NCBI GenBank assembly: GCA_905182995.1
Contig: CAJJDP010000114.1
Coordinates: 63,772 to 127,771 of the forward strand
DNA: 64,000 nt
Direction: 5' to 3'
Origin: Paramecium octaurelia
Lineage: Eukaryota > Ciliophora > Oligohymenophorea > Peniculida > Parameciidae
Position 1 is the first letter of the stretch. Each line of letters opens with the position of its first letter. The translations under genes were made by a program, and so were the position numbers. This document shows, in pieces, positions 51,082-63,962 of this stretch. The notes under the pieces are model-generated. The model was not told the origin of the DNA. It worked only from the letters and a program-made list of their open reading frames with translations, and made no database searches.

Positions 51082-52147
51082 TAATATAAATGTATATTCA
51101 AAATCATTTTTAATAATTAAATCTTAAAAAATGAAAGAAACAAAAAGTGATTCTTTGTCCCATACAACGTTTTAAGATCAAAGCACAACCGACCTTATCA
51201 TCTAATAGCAGTTGTCTCAATTAACCAAACAAAAACAGCGGCAGACCCAAAAGGTTGTCAAGAAGGGTAAGATCAATAAATTCAAGAATTGGAGTCAAGA
51301 TGACACCAAAAAATTTTTCAGGAGTCTCTAATTATTTGGAACTGATTTTTACATGATCAATTATTTGTTCAATGACAGAACCAGAACCCAATTAAAAGTA
51401 CTTTATTTTATTAATTAATCCCCTAGCGTAAATTTAAGAAGGAGAGAAATAATGCTGAACTCCAAGCGTCCTTGAAAAAATGCAGAAGAACACAAATCAT
51501 GAAATTAAGAGAGAGGTTGTCTATTTTAAAGTCAGAGCATCAATCAATAAATAAGACTGAAACCTTAACCTAATTCACCAGGAAGAGATTCGAATCACTC
51601 GCTAGTGTAGATAGTTTAGATATATAACTAGTGGAAGAACTGCGACAATTAGAATGACTTTTGTTATTAGTTTGTTTAATTAAGGCTCATATCAAGCATA
51701 TCACTATTATTTTAACAACGCAACAAATAAAATATATTTAATGAATATTCTTTATTAACGCATATACAATTAGTTCTCAATTATTGGTCCCTCAAATTTA
51801 ACTCAACAATTCCAAGACATCTAACCAGACACAGAACATATAACCAACATTATTGTCGTTGTAGGCACTCATGAATGTAAGAAAAAAGCACATCATTTAA
51901 GAATCAATGAATAACTCCTCCTGAAAATAGAAAAAGATTCTACCAAACCTCCCATTACAGATTTATCATTCTACTACTTAGATGTTCATGAGTCTAATTT
52001 ATAGTTGAATATCGACTATAATATCTGCACTATCTAAGAAGACGATTCAAAATGGCATTATTAGAATGGCAATTTAGATTTTACCTATGATCTCTCCAAT
52101 GTATTCGGTTACCAAACCAACAATAAAACAGCCTTAGTACTCTGTTA
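50813..52147. repeat. First copy of exact 1,335-bp direct repeat
   Basis: The same bases recur at 52150-53484, offset 1,337. It covers the C-terminus of the Wntless-like gene, all of the Bdp1-like gene and the first 407 bases of the DENN gene. It ends at a mismatched T (52148) and an N (52149). Confidence 0.96.
51131..51657 (+). CDS. BDP1: TFIIIB subunit Bdp1-like SANT protein
   Basis: One intron (51398-51426, 29 nt) gives 165 residues. The SANT/Myb domain is FKNWSQDDTKKFFRSLQLFG followed by TDFYMINYLFNDRTRTQLKR. It corresponds to the Bdp1 SANT pattern W-x-x-x-[ED]-T-x-x-F-[YF]-x-x-L-x-x-[FY]-G-T-D-F-x-x-I and the R-[TS]-R-x-Q-[LI]-K-x-K-[FY] block. Bdp1 is the B-double-prime part of TFIIIB, which recruits RNA polymerase III to tRNA and 5S promoters. 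It is much shorter than yeast or human Bdp1 (over 590 aa), so only the core domain is kept. A basic N-terminal arm precedes it (TKQKQRQTQKVVKKGK). A second identical copy at 52468-52994 is probably an assembly artefact. Confidence 0.88.
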
Positions 52148-52148
52148 T
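51741..52148 (+). pseudogene. Truncated copy of the DENN-domain gene 5' end
   Basis: Bases 51741-52147 are identical to 53078-53484, the start of the DENN gene at 53078-55850. The copy stops at a single N (52149), after which the sequence returns to the Wntless-like C-terminus. It is not a real truncated gene if the repeat is a mis-join: it is then the same locus written twice. Confidence 0.7.
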
Positions 52149-52149
52149 N
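52149..52149. other. Ambiguous base N marking a contig join
   Basis: The only non-ACGT base in the window. It sits exactly between the two copies of the repeat. Confidence 0.95.
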
Positions 52150-52418
52150 TTTTGTCTGGATCTTTTGAAATTTACAATCTCACTGGAACAGAGGTGCTAA
52201 TCTCTATTAGTATATTGAATTTGTACATCTATTATCAGTAATACTTGTGGAGTCCCAGCAAGTAGGGACTAGCCTAATTTGAGAATCTGAATCAGAATGT
52301 CATGATCAGTAATAGGGATTATGATGAAATCGAAATTGAAAATATCTATGTCAATTAAGAGAATGTTGTGGATGAGAAGTTTTAGGTCCAAGAAGAGAAG
52401 GGAATGTTGGTTGAATGA
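52150..52418 (+). pseudogene. Duplicated C-terminal fragment of the Wntless-like gene
   Basis: The last 269 bases of the Wntless-like CDS, repeated after the N with no N-terminal part and no start. Same TGA (52416-52418). Explained by the repeat above. Confidence 0.85.
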
Positions 52419-52467
52419 TAATATAAATGTATATTCAAAATCATTTTTAATAATTAAATCTTAAAAA

Positions 52468-52994
52468 ATGAAAGAAACAAAAAGTGATTCTTTGTCCCAT
52501 ACAACGTTTTAAGATCAAAGCACAACCGACCTTATCATCTAATAGCAGTTGTCTCAATTAACCAAACAAAAACAGCGGCAGACCCAAAAGGTTGTCAAGA
52601 AGGGTAAGATCAATAAATTCAAGAATTGGAGTCAAGATGACACCAAAAAATTTTTCAGGAGTCTCTAATTATTTGGAACTGATTTTTACATGATCAATTA
52701 TTTGTTCAATGACAGAACCAGAACCCAATTAAAAGTACTTTATTTTATTAATTAATCCCCTAGCGTAAATTTAAGAAGGAGAGAAATAATGCTGAACTCC
52801 AAGCGTCCTTGAAAAAATGCAGAAGAACACAAATCATGAAATTAAGAGAGAGGTTGTCTATTTTAAAGTCAGAGCATCAATCAATAAATAAGACTGAAAC
52901 CTTAACCTAATTCACCAGGAAGAGATTCGAATCACTCGCTAGTGTAGATAGTTTAGATATATAACTAGTGGAAGAACTGCGACAATTAGAATGA
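52468..52994 (+). CDS. BDP1: Second, identical copy of the Bdp1-like gene
   Basis: Identical in sequence and intron to 51131-51657, including synonymous sites and flanks. A true paralogue in this genome would be expected to show at least silent differences, so this is likely the same gene represented twice. For gene counting, use only one copy. Confidence 0.8.
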
Positions 52995-53077
52995 CTTTTG
53001 TTATTAGTTTGTTTAATTAAGGCTCATATCAAGCATATCACTATTATTTTAACAACGCAACAAATAAAATATATTTA

Positions 53078-55850
53078 ATGAATATTCTTTATTAACGCAT
53101 ATACAATTAGTTCTCAATTATTGGTCCCTCAAATTTAACTCAACAATTCCAAGACATCTAACCAGACACAGAACATATAACCAACATTATTGTCGTTGTA
53201 GGCACTCATGAATGTAAGAAAAAAGCACATCATTTAAGAATCAATGAATAACTCCTCCTGAAAATAGAAAAAGATTCTACCAAACCTCCCATTACAGATT
53301 TATCATTCTACTACTTAGATGTTCATGAGTCTAATTTATAGTTGAATATCGACTATAATATCTGCACTATCTAAGAAGACGATTCAAAATGGCATTATTA
53401 GAATGGCAATTTAGATTTTACCTATGATCTCTCCAATGTATTCGGTTACCAAACCAACAATAAAACAGCCTTAGTACTCTGTTAGAGTGGATGATTCTAT
53501 GATTTATAAAAATGATCCATTGTAAAATCCTTGGAGTGATCTCATTTTAATTGAGAAGGGTTAGAGTCCTCCAGAGGGATTTTACAAATTGCCATAGTCT
53601 ATTTCAAATAATTACTTAGCTTATTCGTTAATTAATACTATTTATACAACGAAATACTAAGCTGAAATTACAGACTCATATCCATAAAATAACGATAAAC
53701 AAGAACTGGCAATGTTTTGCTTTCCTAATGGCATATCTCTGTATAGAAATAACTAATTGCCTAAATACAATAATTTCATTTTGACCTCAGAAACTGGAGA
53801 CAGGACTTATTGCACTGCGTTAATATTCTGCGAATAAAATTAACATGGATATCATGAAATGGCTATTGTTTTATCATCCCGCTATTGTTATTCAGAATAG
53901 TCATTAGAACTGCTCAAATATTTATATTAAATTTATATTGCCAACAATCCCTTGCCTTTAGAAAGGTATATTTGTAATATAGTCGATGAAATTGTTCTCC
54001 CTCAAGATCCAACTGAGGCTCATATCTATAATGGATAAAAATAAATAGCCTTCTTTTAATCTAACTGTTTTCCTTTATGTTCTAATCAAGCCTTTCGGTG
54101 TCTACTTACAGTTCTAGACAAAAAGAATATTGTTTTGCTGTATTTTGCATTACTTTCTGAAAAGAAAATTCAGCTCATTAGTTCCAAACCTGAAATTAAT
54201 TCATTGGTAGTTGAGGCTTTCTTAACTCTTTTATATCCTTTTGAATTTACACACATTTTGATTTCGAATTTACCTTTAGAATTAGAATAATATCTTGAAG
54301 CTCCCCTGCCTTACTTAATCGGGGTAAACAATAAGTAAGCTGAAATGTACCAAGATGCTGTCTAAGTCTTTTTGGACTCAAATTATATCAAACAAAATCA
54401 AGCAATTGATGTTCCTGAAGAGATATTCGATAAGTTTGTTTCAAAACTAAAAGAACTCGATTACTATTGCAATCCAGATCTGATTCAAACAATAGGTGAT
54501 GCTTTTCCTTTGCCTAGAGAAGATGATTTAGTAATCGTTGATCAATACGAAGTAAGGGAAGTGTTTCTAAGATTTAATATCTTCATATTGAAAGATTATC
54601 AGAAATACATTGATAAATAAGTTTTCAAAGAGAAGCTGTTTATTAAAAGTAAATCAAGAATCAAACATTTTCTGGAACCTTTTACGGAGACAAGATTATT
54701 TACTTACTTTATTCAATAGAGGATGCAACTCTCATAAAATGATAGTTAATTGGAGTATTTTGATGATTGTCTTAAGAATCCTAAAAAAGAACATTTTATC
54801 TTCCCAATATAAAAATGTAATGTTTATCTAAAACCAAATGATGAAGGTTTTAACAAAGAAAACAATTTTTAATATAGTGCATTCCCACTTAAGTTAAAAG
54901 ACTAGTATTTTTCAAAACCAAGATTGGAATTCTTAAAACATGAGAATCCATTTTAAGTTCATTAGTATCCAAAGACTTAAATTGAAATGCTCAGATTTGA
55001 GTTAGCACACATCTATAAATAATGGTTTAGACATTTGGTTAATCAGATTGAAGCAGGTAGAGTAGAACTAATGGATTTGGTTTAGTATAGCATTCATTTG
55101 TTGAAAGAAATGAAATAGAATAATTTGTAAATCGATTCAGATATTTTCAAAAATGCTATGATAGCTTGTGCTCATTATTAGATGAATGATTTGGCATTAA
55201 AATTTATACAGCAAATGAGAGAATTGGGTTATCAAAAGCAGATTTAAATTTATCAGTACTATTTTCAGACTCAATAAAATAATAAAAAATTAAAAAAGAA
55301 GACTCAATAAATCATATAATAAAGTACTAATCCCAGTAGTAGGTCCTTGAGTAATAGACAAGTTGAATATAGGTTTTATTTGGATGCCAAATGTTCAAGA
55401 TGCGGTAGGAGATATGCAATAGAAGATTTCTTGGCCTCATTTGTATAGGATCATTTCTAATGCAAATCTAATGGTACATTGGGTTGTAATAATAAATATG
55501 ATGCCCTTTTATATTTTAATGATGGGGTTCATTAATTAAAAAAGCCTTCTTTAGTTGGGGATGACGATAAAATTAGTAATATGTTCTACTTCTATTTAAT
55601 TGGATTGCCGTATAGATTTGTAAAGAATCAATAGGATGATGATTTTGTGTATAGTTAAAAGAAGATACCGATATATTTCGATTATGAGGACTTGTACACT
55701 GATGAGAATGAAGATTGCAACAATAATTATCTACAAAGAGCAGTCCTTGAGGTGTTTGGTATGTTTTTGGAGAGAATGAAAGACATTATAAATAAGTAAG
55801 AACTACGGTAGGTAAAGCATTAGAGGAGGGTGTCTGATTTATCTGATTGA
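53078..55850 (+). CDS. DENN-domain protein with C-terminal Cys cluster
   Basis: One intron of 31 nt (near 53438-53468) gives 913 residues. uDENN, cDENN and dDENN parts are suggested by, in order, NPWSDLILIEKGQSPPEGF, the central LAMFCFPNGISLYRN and TYCTALIFCEQ, then KKNIVLLYFALLSEKKIQLI, LLYPFEFTHILISNLP and APLPYLIGVN (the cDENN P-[FY]-x-x-G core), and EVREVFLRFNIFILKDY in dDENN. The tail holds four Cys in CSRCGRRY...CKSNGTLGC, a possible zinc ribbon near residue 780. DENN proteins are GDP-GTP exchange factors for Rabs, fitting the Rab and VPS9 genes elsewhere in the window. The Rab target cannot be told. Its 5' end also occurs as the duplicate at 51741. Confidence 0.87.
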
Positions 55851-56113
55851 ATTTATTGAACAATGTGTGAATATTAGAAATTATTGTTTAAACTATTATT
55901 ACATTTTATTAAATTGAAATATTCAAAAAATTAAGATATTTTAATTAAATTGTTTAAACCAATAATATGAATATATAAGATATTAAAGTAACCAAAATCT
56001 AAGTGTGGGTGGGGTGATATTTGCTGATTTGATTTTGCAGGAAATATGAAGATTGAAGGATTTTAGGATAGATTATATAAATATGAAAAAAATGTTTAAT
56101 AATTATTAATAAA

Positions 56114-58601
56114 ATGGGAGTTTGTATAAGTAACACCCAACCAACGACAACAGAAATAGCGGGAGATCAGATGATTCCTGGGTAGTTGAATAAGCCTAGT
56201 CTGTCCTTATCGAGTTTGGCAGTGGAAGTAGATGAAATATCAGAACTATTATAGCCTCGAAGAGGGGACAGGAAGCGTTAAGCCAAGATAGAAGTGGTTG
56301 AGGAACAAATCCATGAGAATGTAATGAAGTAGCAGAAGGAGAAAAGTCCATTTGATTTTCAAATGATTTTGAATGCTTTTGGAAATCATTTCATGTTTGC
56401 TTAACTCGACAATAATGACAAGTAATGATAATGGTAATGTAGAGCAAAACTAATAGAGGAAATGTATTATGTTACTTCAAAAGATTAGGAGTTTGTTTTT
56501 AAGCAAGGAGATAAAGCGACATTATTTTTCATAATTGGTAGATTTCATAAATTATTCACAAAGAACGAGGCTAATGTCAGATAATAATAAATGAGGAGAA
56601 AAAGAGAGTGCTGAAACCATCTGAATTTTTTGGAGAGTTGGCATTGATGTATCATGCTCCTCGTTCAGCATCTGTGATTGCAATTGGAGATTGTGGATTT
56701 TGGGTTTTAGAGAGGTATAAATTTCGAAAGGCTGTTGAGGATATCTAATAAAAGGCATATGAAACAAATAGAGAATTTCTGGCATAAGTAAAATTTTTTG
56801 GTAAATTTTTCAGTCATTTTAGATTTCATGACTGAAGAACAGAGAGACAGCATAGCCAATGTCTTGATCACATTGAAGTTTAAGTAAGGAGAGTCCATAG
56901 TAAATGAGGGAGACATGGCCAATTCCTTTTACATAATTTAAAAAGGCACTGTTCAAGTAACCAAACAAGGCCAATTCCTAAGATATATGAACTAAGGAGA
57001 TTCCTTTGGTGAGTAGGCTCTGTTTGGGAATTGTGTAAGAGGAGCAACTGTCAAAGCCCATGACTCGGATGTCAATTTACTGTCTTTGAGCAGGGAAGAT
57101 ATCACAACCATATTGGGAGAGAAGATTCAGGTACAGAACTTGTATTATTTAGTCACATAGTTAATCATCTACACCAATATGCAGAAGTGGGCATTTGAGA
57201 AGCATCCCAAATTGAGAGATTTAACTAAAATGCAAATCCAAAAGATTGTTTCGAATTTCAAGATCAAAAGTTATGAGAATAATGATTGCATCTTCAAAAT
57301 GAATTAGTTAGTCGATAAGTTAATTATCATTCTCGATGGACAATTAGAATTTGAAGGTCAATTATATAACAATGGTCAACTCTTCGGAGATAAGTATTTG
57401 TAAATGGAAGAACAAAAACGAAAAATCAATCATGATATTAAAACTAATCGCAAAACTACTCTGTCAGAACTTCCTTTTAGACAATTCTTTGAATGCATAG
57501 GAGGAGAATTGGAAACTGTTGTTAAAAAAAATAAGGATCGTGCTGGTTCCTCTAGTCTATTGGAGAAAAAATAAAAAAGCAATTACTCCTTGCTTACTTT
57601 AGAAGATTTCATTGGATTGAAGTTACTAGGAGAAGGAACCTTTGGAAATGCCTATCTAGTCAAGGATATTCCATAGTAGAATATGCATGTCATGAAATGC
57701 GTACCTAAAGTCAATATCATTGCCAATAACACAGAAAGGCACATCAAAAATGAGAAATAAGTGTTGGGATTACTTAATCATCCAAATTTAGTTTGCTTTC
57801 GCAGATCCTTTAAGGATTAGAATTATATCTACTTATTGACAGAGTATGTCAAGGGCAAAGAATTGTTTCATGTGATTAGAGAAATAGGGTTGTTGAATTC
57901 TTATGAAACATAGTTCTATATAGCTTAAATGATAAACATCCTGGAGAAATTGCATTCCCAACATATTATCTATAGGGATGTGAAGCCTGAAAATTTCATT
58001 GTTATGGAAAATGGCTATATCAAATTGATTGATATGGGAACTGCAAAAGTCTTAAAGTCAAGAGCCTCTAAAACCTATACTCTTGTTGGAACTCCACATT
58101 ATATGGCTCCTGAAATTTTGAAGGGCAAGGGGTATAGTTTCTCAACCGATCTATGGTCTTTAGGTATTTGTTTCTATGAGCTCATGTGCGGAGAGGTACC
58201 ATTCGCTGGGGATGAAGAAGATGATCCGTAATTAGCCTTATTTATTTAGATTTATAATAGAGGAGGCTATTTTAAATGGAAAATTGGAGTATCCGTAAAT
58301 TCTGAAGGATTTCAAGGCTATCAAATTGATGGATCAATTAATGAATAGAACACCAGAATTGCGATTGGGAGGATCTTTTGATGCCTTAAAGGTCCATCCT
58401 TGGTTTGATGGGTTCTAGTGGGTATTACATTTATTCTTAACATTCAAGGAAGAATTAGAAGCCTTTCAAATAAAGCCTCCATACTATCCGAAATTATAGT
58501 AGATGATTTTTGAAGAAATGCCTTTTATAGATATGATCTAAAGAGATACCAATCCAGAAATGATTTGCACTTAATTCGTAGACTGGGATTAAGACTTTTG
58601 A
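56114..58601 (+). CDS. cGMP-dependent protein kinase (PKG) type
   Basis: Five introns (21, 26, 22, 22 and 27 nt) give 789 residues. The N-terminus MGVCISNT has Gly2, Ser6 and Cys4, the pattern for myristoylation plus palmitoylation. Two cyclic-nucleotide-binding domains follow, with phosphate-binding cassettes FGELALMYHAPRSASV and FGEQALFGNCVRGATV, and a degenerate third lacking the FGE and Arg. The kinase domain has LGEGTFGNAYLV, VMKCV (Lys), YRDVKPEN (AGC-type Tyr), GTPHYMAPEIL and the C-terminal AGC tail ending VDWDQDF. The metal-binding motif reads DMG in place of DFG, which is rare. Cyclic nucleotide relieves autoinhibition in the family. Membrane association through the acylated N-terminus, as for apicomplexan PKG, is inferred. 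Confidence 0.92.
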
Positions 58602-58766
58602 AAGGCATCTCTTCATCATAATGATATGTCTTTTCTTATATTTATTAATATTAATTTAACTACTAGAAGGCAATTTATTAATCGTATTGGTTATATTATT
58701 TTCCATTAGAAATTATCAACTGAAAAATTTTGAGATAGCTTGTTAATTTATATAATAATAAAAATT

Positions 58767-59162
58767 ATGTAGTAAAGAAGGAGAATTAAAACACTGTTAG
58801 ATTACAAGAAAATTGAATAAGATTTACCATCTAGCGATTTAACCGAATAAGAAAAATCCATCTTGAGTTTGGCAATACGAGAAAGGAAGTTTAATCTGAG
58901 AACAAGAGTTAAATCAGTTAATTCGAAAGCGGAACTCTGCAAAAATCAAAGAGAATATGAGGATAAGATGAAACTGTCAATTGCTTAAATAGTTGATTGT
59001 GAATACAAATAATCCAAATTAAGTGAGTCAACAGTAAAACACAAAGGTTAATTCACTACCATATTTTCCATTCCTAAACCTAAGTATGACCCTTCCATTG
59101 TCTATGGTTCCTAAAACAATAGAAGAATGATTCATATGAAGGAAATACTTAAAAAGTTATGA
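58767..59162 (+). CDS. Small basic hypothetical protein, 131 aa
   Basis: Intronless frame of 132 codons from ATG 58767 to TGA 59160-59162. It starts MQQRRRIKTLLDYKKIEQDL and is Lys/Ser/Arg-rich throughout with a mid helix (AIRERKFNLRTRVKSV). No domain, signal peptide or membrane segment. It lies between the PKG and CDPK genes, on the same strand as both. Conserved or not cannot be judged. Confidence 0.6.
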
Positions 59163-59714
59163 TTAATTAAATATTAAATTAAATCATATACTACAATCCC
59201 CAAAATAATCTCTCTTGTTGCTCATTTGTATTGTTGTCTTTGCCACAAGAAAGGTTCAATTGCAACTATGCTAATAATGACTTAAAAGATGCTTACTAAA
59301 ATTGCTGATCTTTATTAGTAAATTTTATGAAGGTTTTCTTCTAGAATCCTTATTTTCCTATAAATTTATTTATCAGTTTGATTTTTCTTTCTTTATTAAG
59401 AAATTGAAGAGAATGATACCATCAAAAATATATAGACTTGTAAATTCTACTGAAAAGCAATGACTTAGAATATGAGAATGGAATTTTATTTCATCGTTTC
59501 ATAGATATTTGTAAATAAAATTAAAAATTATTGATCGATGCTTAAGTAATTTAAGACTGTTTAATAGTAATTCTACCAATCAAATATTTTAGTCTTGTAA
59601 AATATGAATAAAACGAGAATAAATAACTTAAAAAAAGGTTAGATATAATAAATAGATATATATGCACTTTATTAATAATTTAATATAAAAATCTAAAATA
59701 ATAATAAAAATATC
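59163..59714. other. Non-coding AT-rich spacer
   Basis: 552 bp upstream of the CDPK start. No ORF over 40 codons that looks coding, no tRNA and no snoRNA boxes that I trust. Confidence 0.55.
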
Positions 59715-61288
<1,574 letters not shown>

Positions 61289-61319
61289 TCAATTATTTTA
61301 TTATTATAAATTTATTAAT

Positions 61320-62125
61320 ATGACAGAGGCAAAGGCACAATATGATGAATTGTATAAGAGTATGGATTTCTATTATTCTTAGTCATTTTGGTTGGGGATT
61401 CAAGTGTGGGAAAGACTAGTTTTTTGATTAGGTAGGAATTCAAATTCAAATTAGATTAACCAAAAATGTTATAAAAAAATAATCACAACCCACGATTGGA
61501 GTAGAATATGCAGCCTAATCCATCTTACTTGCAGATGTGGATAAAATTGTCAAATCTGTTATCTGGGATACTGCCGGAGCTGAAAAATACAAAGCCATTA
61601 CAACAGCACATTATCGTAAATCCGAGGGAGCTCTGTTGTTTTATGATTTATGTGATAAAACTTCGTTTGATAATGTTTTAAGTTGGCGTTAGGAAGTATT
61701 ATTTATCAATTGAGTTCCAGATTATATAGCATACAGATGATAAAATAATGATCATGCTAATAGGGAACAAATTAGATTTGTTGTAAGACAATCCTCAAAA
61801 TCGGTGTGTTTCTGTCGAAGAAGTAGAGCAAATCTGTTAATAACACAAAATGTTGTATAATGAAACATCAGCAAAGGAAGGAACAAACGTGAAAGAATGT
61901 TTTGAATAATTAATTAGGAGTATATAATGTACAAATTGATAATTAGAAATATATGAGTTCAAATAACAACAACCAGATGTGGATGAAGAACTTCCAAGCC
62001 AAAGAATTGAAATTGAAGATGAAAAGTCTGAGAAGAAAACATAAGAACAACCTCAGCCCAATGTTCTAACTGTGCCTACTAAACAGAATAGAAACCCTTC
62101 TGACAATTGTTGCGGAACTACTTGA
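61320..62125 (+). CDS. Rab-family small GTPase with altered switch II
   Basis: Introns of 23, 23, 25 and 18 nt give 238 residues, longer than a usual Rab because of a 50-residue acidic insert before the tail. G1 is GDSSVGKTS, G3 is WDTAGAEKYKAIT, G4 is GNKLDLL and G5 is ETSAKEGTN. In almost all Rabs G3 is WDTAGQE; here the catalytic Gln is Ala (codon 61579-61581). The C-terminus is DNCCGTT, a double-Cys prenylation site near the end. By overall order (Y-R-K-S-E-G-A-L-L-F-Y-D) it is closest to Rab11/Rab25-type proteins, but the subfamily is not certain. The 18-nt intron is at the minimum for this genome. Confidence 0.9.
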
Positions 62126-62135
62126 TTATAATTTA

Positions 62136-63962
62136 TCATTAATTAAATAACTGCTTCAATAAATCACAGCTACTTTCTATTATTGGTTTTATGGCAGGCA
62201 CTGCAAAAATAGGCACTTCAAAATTTAGAAATCCATGATTAATCCCATTATAAATGAGCATTATAAATTATTTATTTAACTTTCTTAATCTGTTAACAAA
62301 TTTTATAGTATCCCCCGTCAGACTATCTAATTAACCACACATGATTGTCATTTTAGGTAAGCTACAAAATTTAAAATTGTAATTACTATTATAAAAATGA
62401 ATCATCTGCTATCAATGGACTTAAGTATGGATCAACATTTGGTTTGCCATTTGTGTCCTTCAAGTACTCATGCAGAGCTAATTTTAAAACTGTCGCCGGT
62501 GCCACTTAATCAATCAATCCCTATAATAAATAAGGGTTGAATTTAGTTAAATCTAAATTGACTGCAGGGTAGGCCATCAATAATCCATCAGGAATTCTAA
62601 CACCATATTTTATAGCCCTAAAGCAAACTCCCAATGCCATATTGCCACCAGCAGAATCTCCTGCTAAAACTATTTATTCTACTGTGATATTTAAGTAGAA
62701 TTGACTGAAATTGATGATCCATAAATATAATTGCCAAACATCTTCTAATGCATAAGGGTATCTATATTCAGGTGAGAGTCTATAATCTATAGAGAATACT
62801 ATAGCATTGTCTCCTAAGTAATTAGCCCACTTCCTAGTATAAGATTGATGACTGAATGAAGACATGGCCACCCATCCTCCACCATGTATGTGTAAAACTA
62901 CTTTTTTTACTTGTGCGTTCTTATTGTTCTATTAAAGTAGCTAACTTATTTAATGATGTTCTGAACTGATTTCGCCAACTTTCTATACTATTAAGGAATA
63001 ATCCACATTGTTGTTTAAATTCACCTTATTTGCTGAAATAATTCTAACTTTAATTTTTTATGATTTTGATTTCATTAATAATTCCTTAGATTGAAGTTTA
63101 TTAAATAGATCATCTACCATTTTAAAGCCCTTAAATTTCTCCAAAACATAAGTATTATTATCATGATGATATTTAAATTGTTGTTCTTCAAATAAGAAGG
63201 GAATATGAATTTTCAAGTGTGATTTAACCTTACAATTTGTCAGTTTCATGAAATTCTTGAAAAATGCTGAATTGTTCTGGATACTCCACAATCCCTTGAC
63301 AAATGAGAGTGATGGATTTGTGATCTCTTTAATCTTGATATTTCTAGCTGTCTATTTCTTAACCAACATCATTGCCCCTCCAACATTTTAAACAATCAAA
63401 CTTATCAATGGGTTTGAATACTTCGATCCCAAAGTACAATAGGCTGCTCCCAAAGCAATATAATCATAGAACTAATCGAATTGTTTAGACAAGGATAATG
63501 GATCATCTAACTTATTTTAAATTTATATTATACATTAACATATTCTATAAATCTGTTTAATTAAATCCATTCCTCGTCAGTTTAAGGTTTACAGAATAAG
63601 TCATCCAACGGTACCTTCACCACATTTGGTATAAACTCTCTTATCTAAACTATAAATTTGAATATTACCAATGAGAGTCTCTTGATAACATAGTTAAAAT
63701 TCAATTCATATTTTTTCATTTCCCTAACGACATCTCGACAACTGAAGAGAGTGTCAAGGTCCTACAAAAATGGGTGTATAATTTTGTCAGTGATGAAAGT
63801 CAAACACTTCTCAAAAAGAGGGTGATTGACCTTGTGGAGCTCTAATTCCTTCTATAACTCATTTATCTCGTTGATCCATTCTTGTTGACCATCCATTTGG
63901 CCTAGAAGAAGCTAACACTTTTATAGAAAATAAAGGGTATTGCTGATAATATTGTCATTCAT
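62136..63962 (-). CDS. Hormone-sensitive-lipase-like esterase
   Basis: Two introns (23 and 25 nt) give 592 residues from ATG 63962 to TGA 62136-62138. The N-terminal 300 residues are mostly helical and resemble the N-terminal HSL domain in size and position. The C-terminal domain is the HSL/GDXG hydrolase: [12 protein letters not shown] (oxyanion HGGGW), [20 protein letters not shown], the nucleophile GDSAGGN, an acidic residue in CGQLDSLTGD and the His in GINHGFLNF. All three catalytic residues are in place. The family hydrolyses acylglycerols or steroid esters. There is no transmembrane segment. Its stop codon lies only 10 bp from that of the convergent Rab gene. It begins 38 bp from the window end. 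Confidence 0.9.

Larger units (their letters stand above)
52150..53484. repeat. Second copy of exact 1,335-bp direct repeat
   Basis: Matches 50813-52147 base for base in every line compared. It continues without break into the intact DENN gene, so this copy is the natural one at its right end, while the first copy is natural at its left end. Confidence 0.96.

Noticed and set aside
50813-53484. Real recent tandem duplication including a second Bdp1
   Set aside because: Perfect identity plus an N exactly at the junction, with natural flanks only at the outer ends, fits an unmerged contig overlap better; left open in the findings.
56000-56030. G-rich stretch as telomere-like or replication origin
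   Set aside because: A single short G-rich patch with no repeat of C4A2 or C3A3 type; it is within a 260-bp spacer before the PKG gene.
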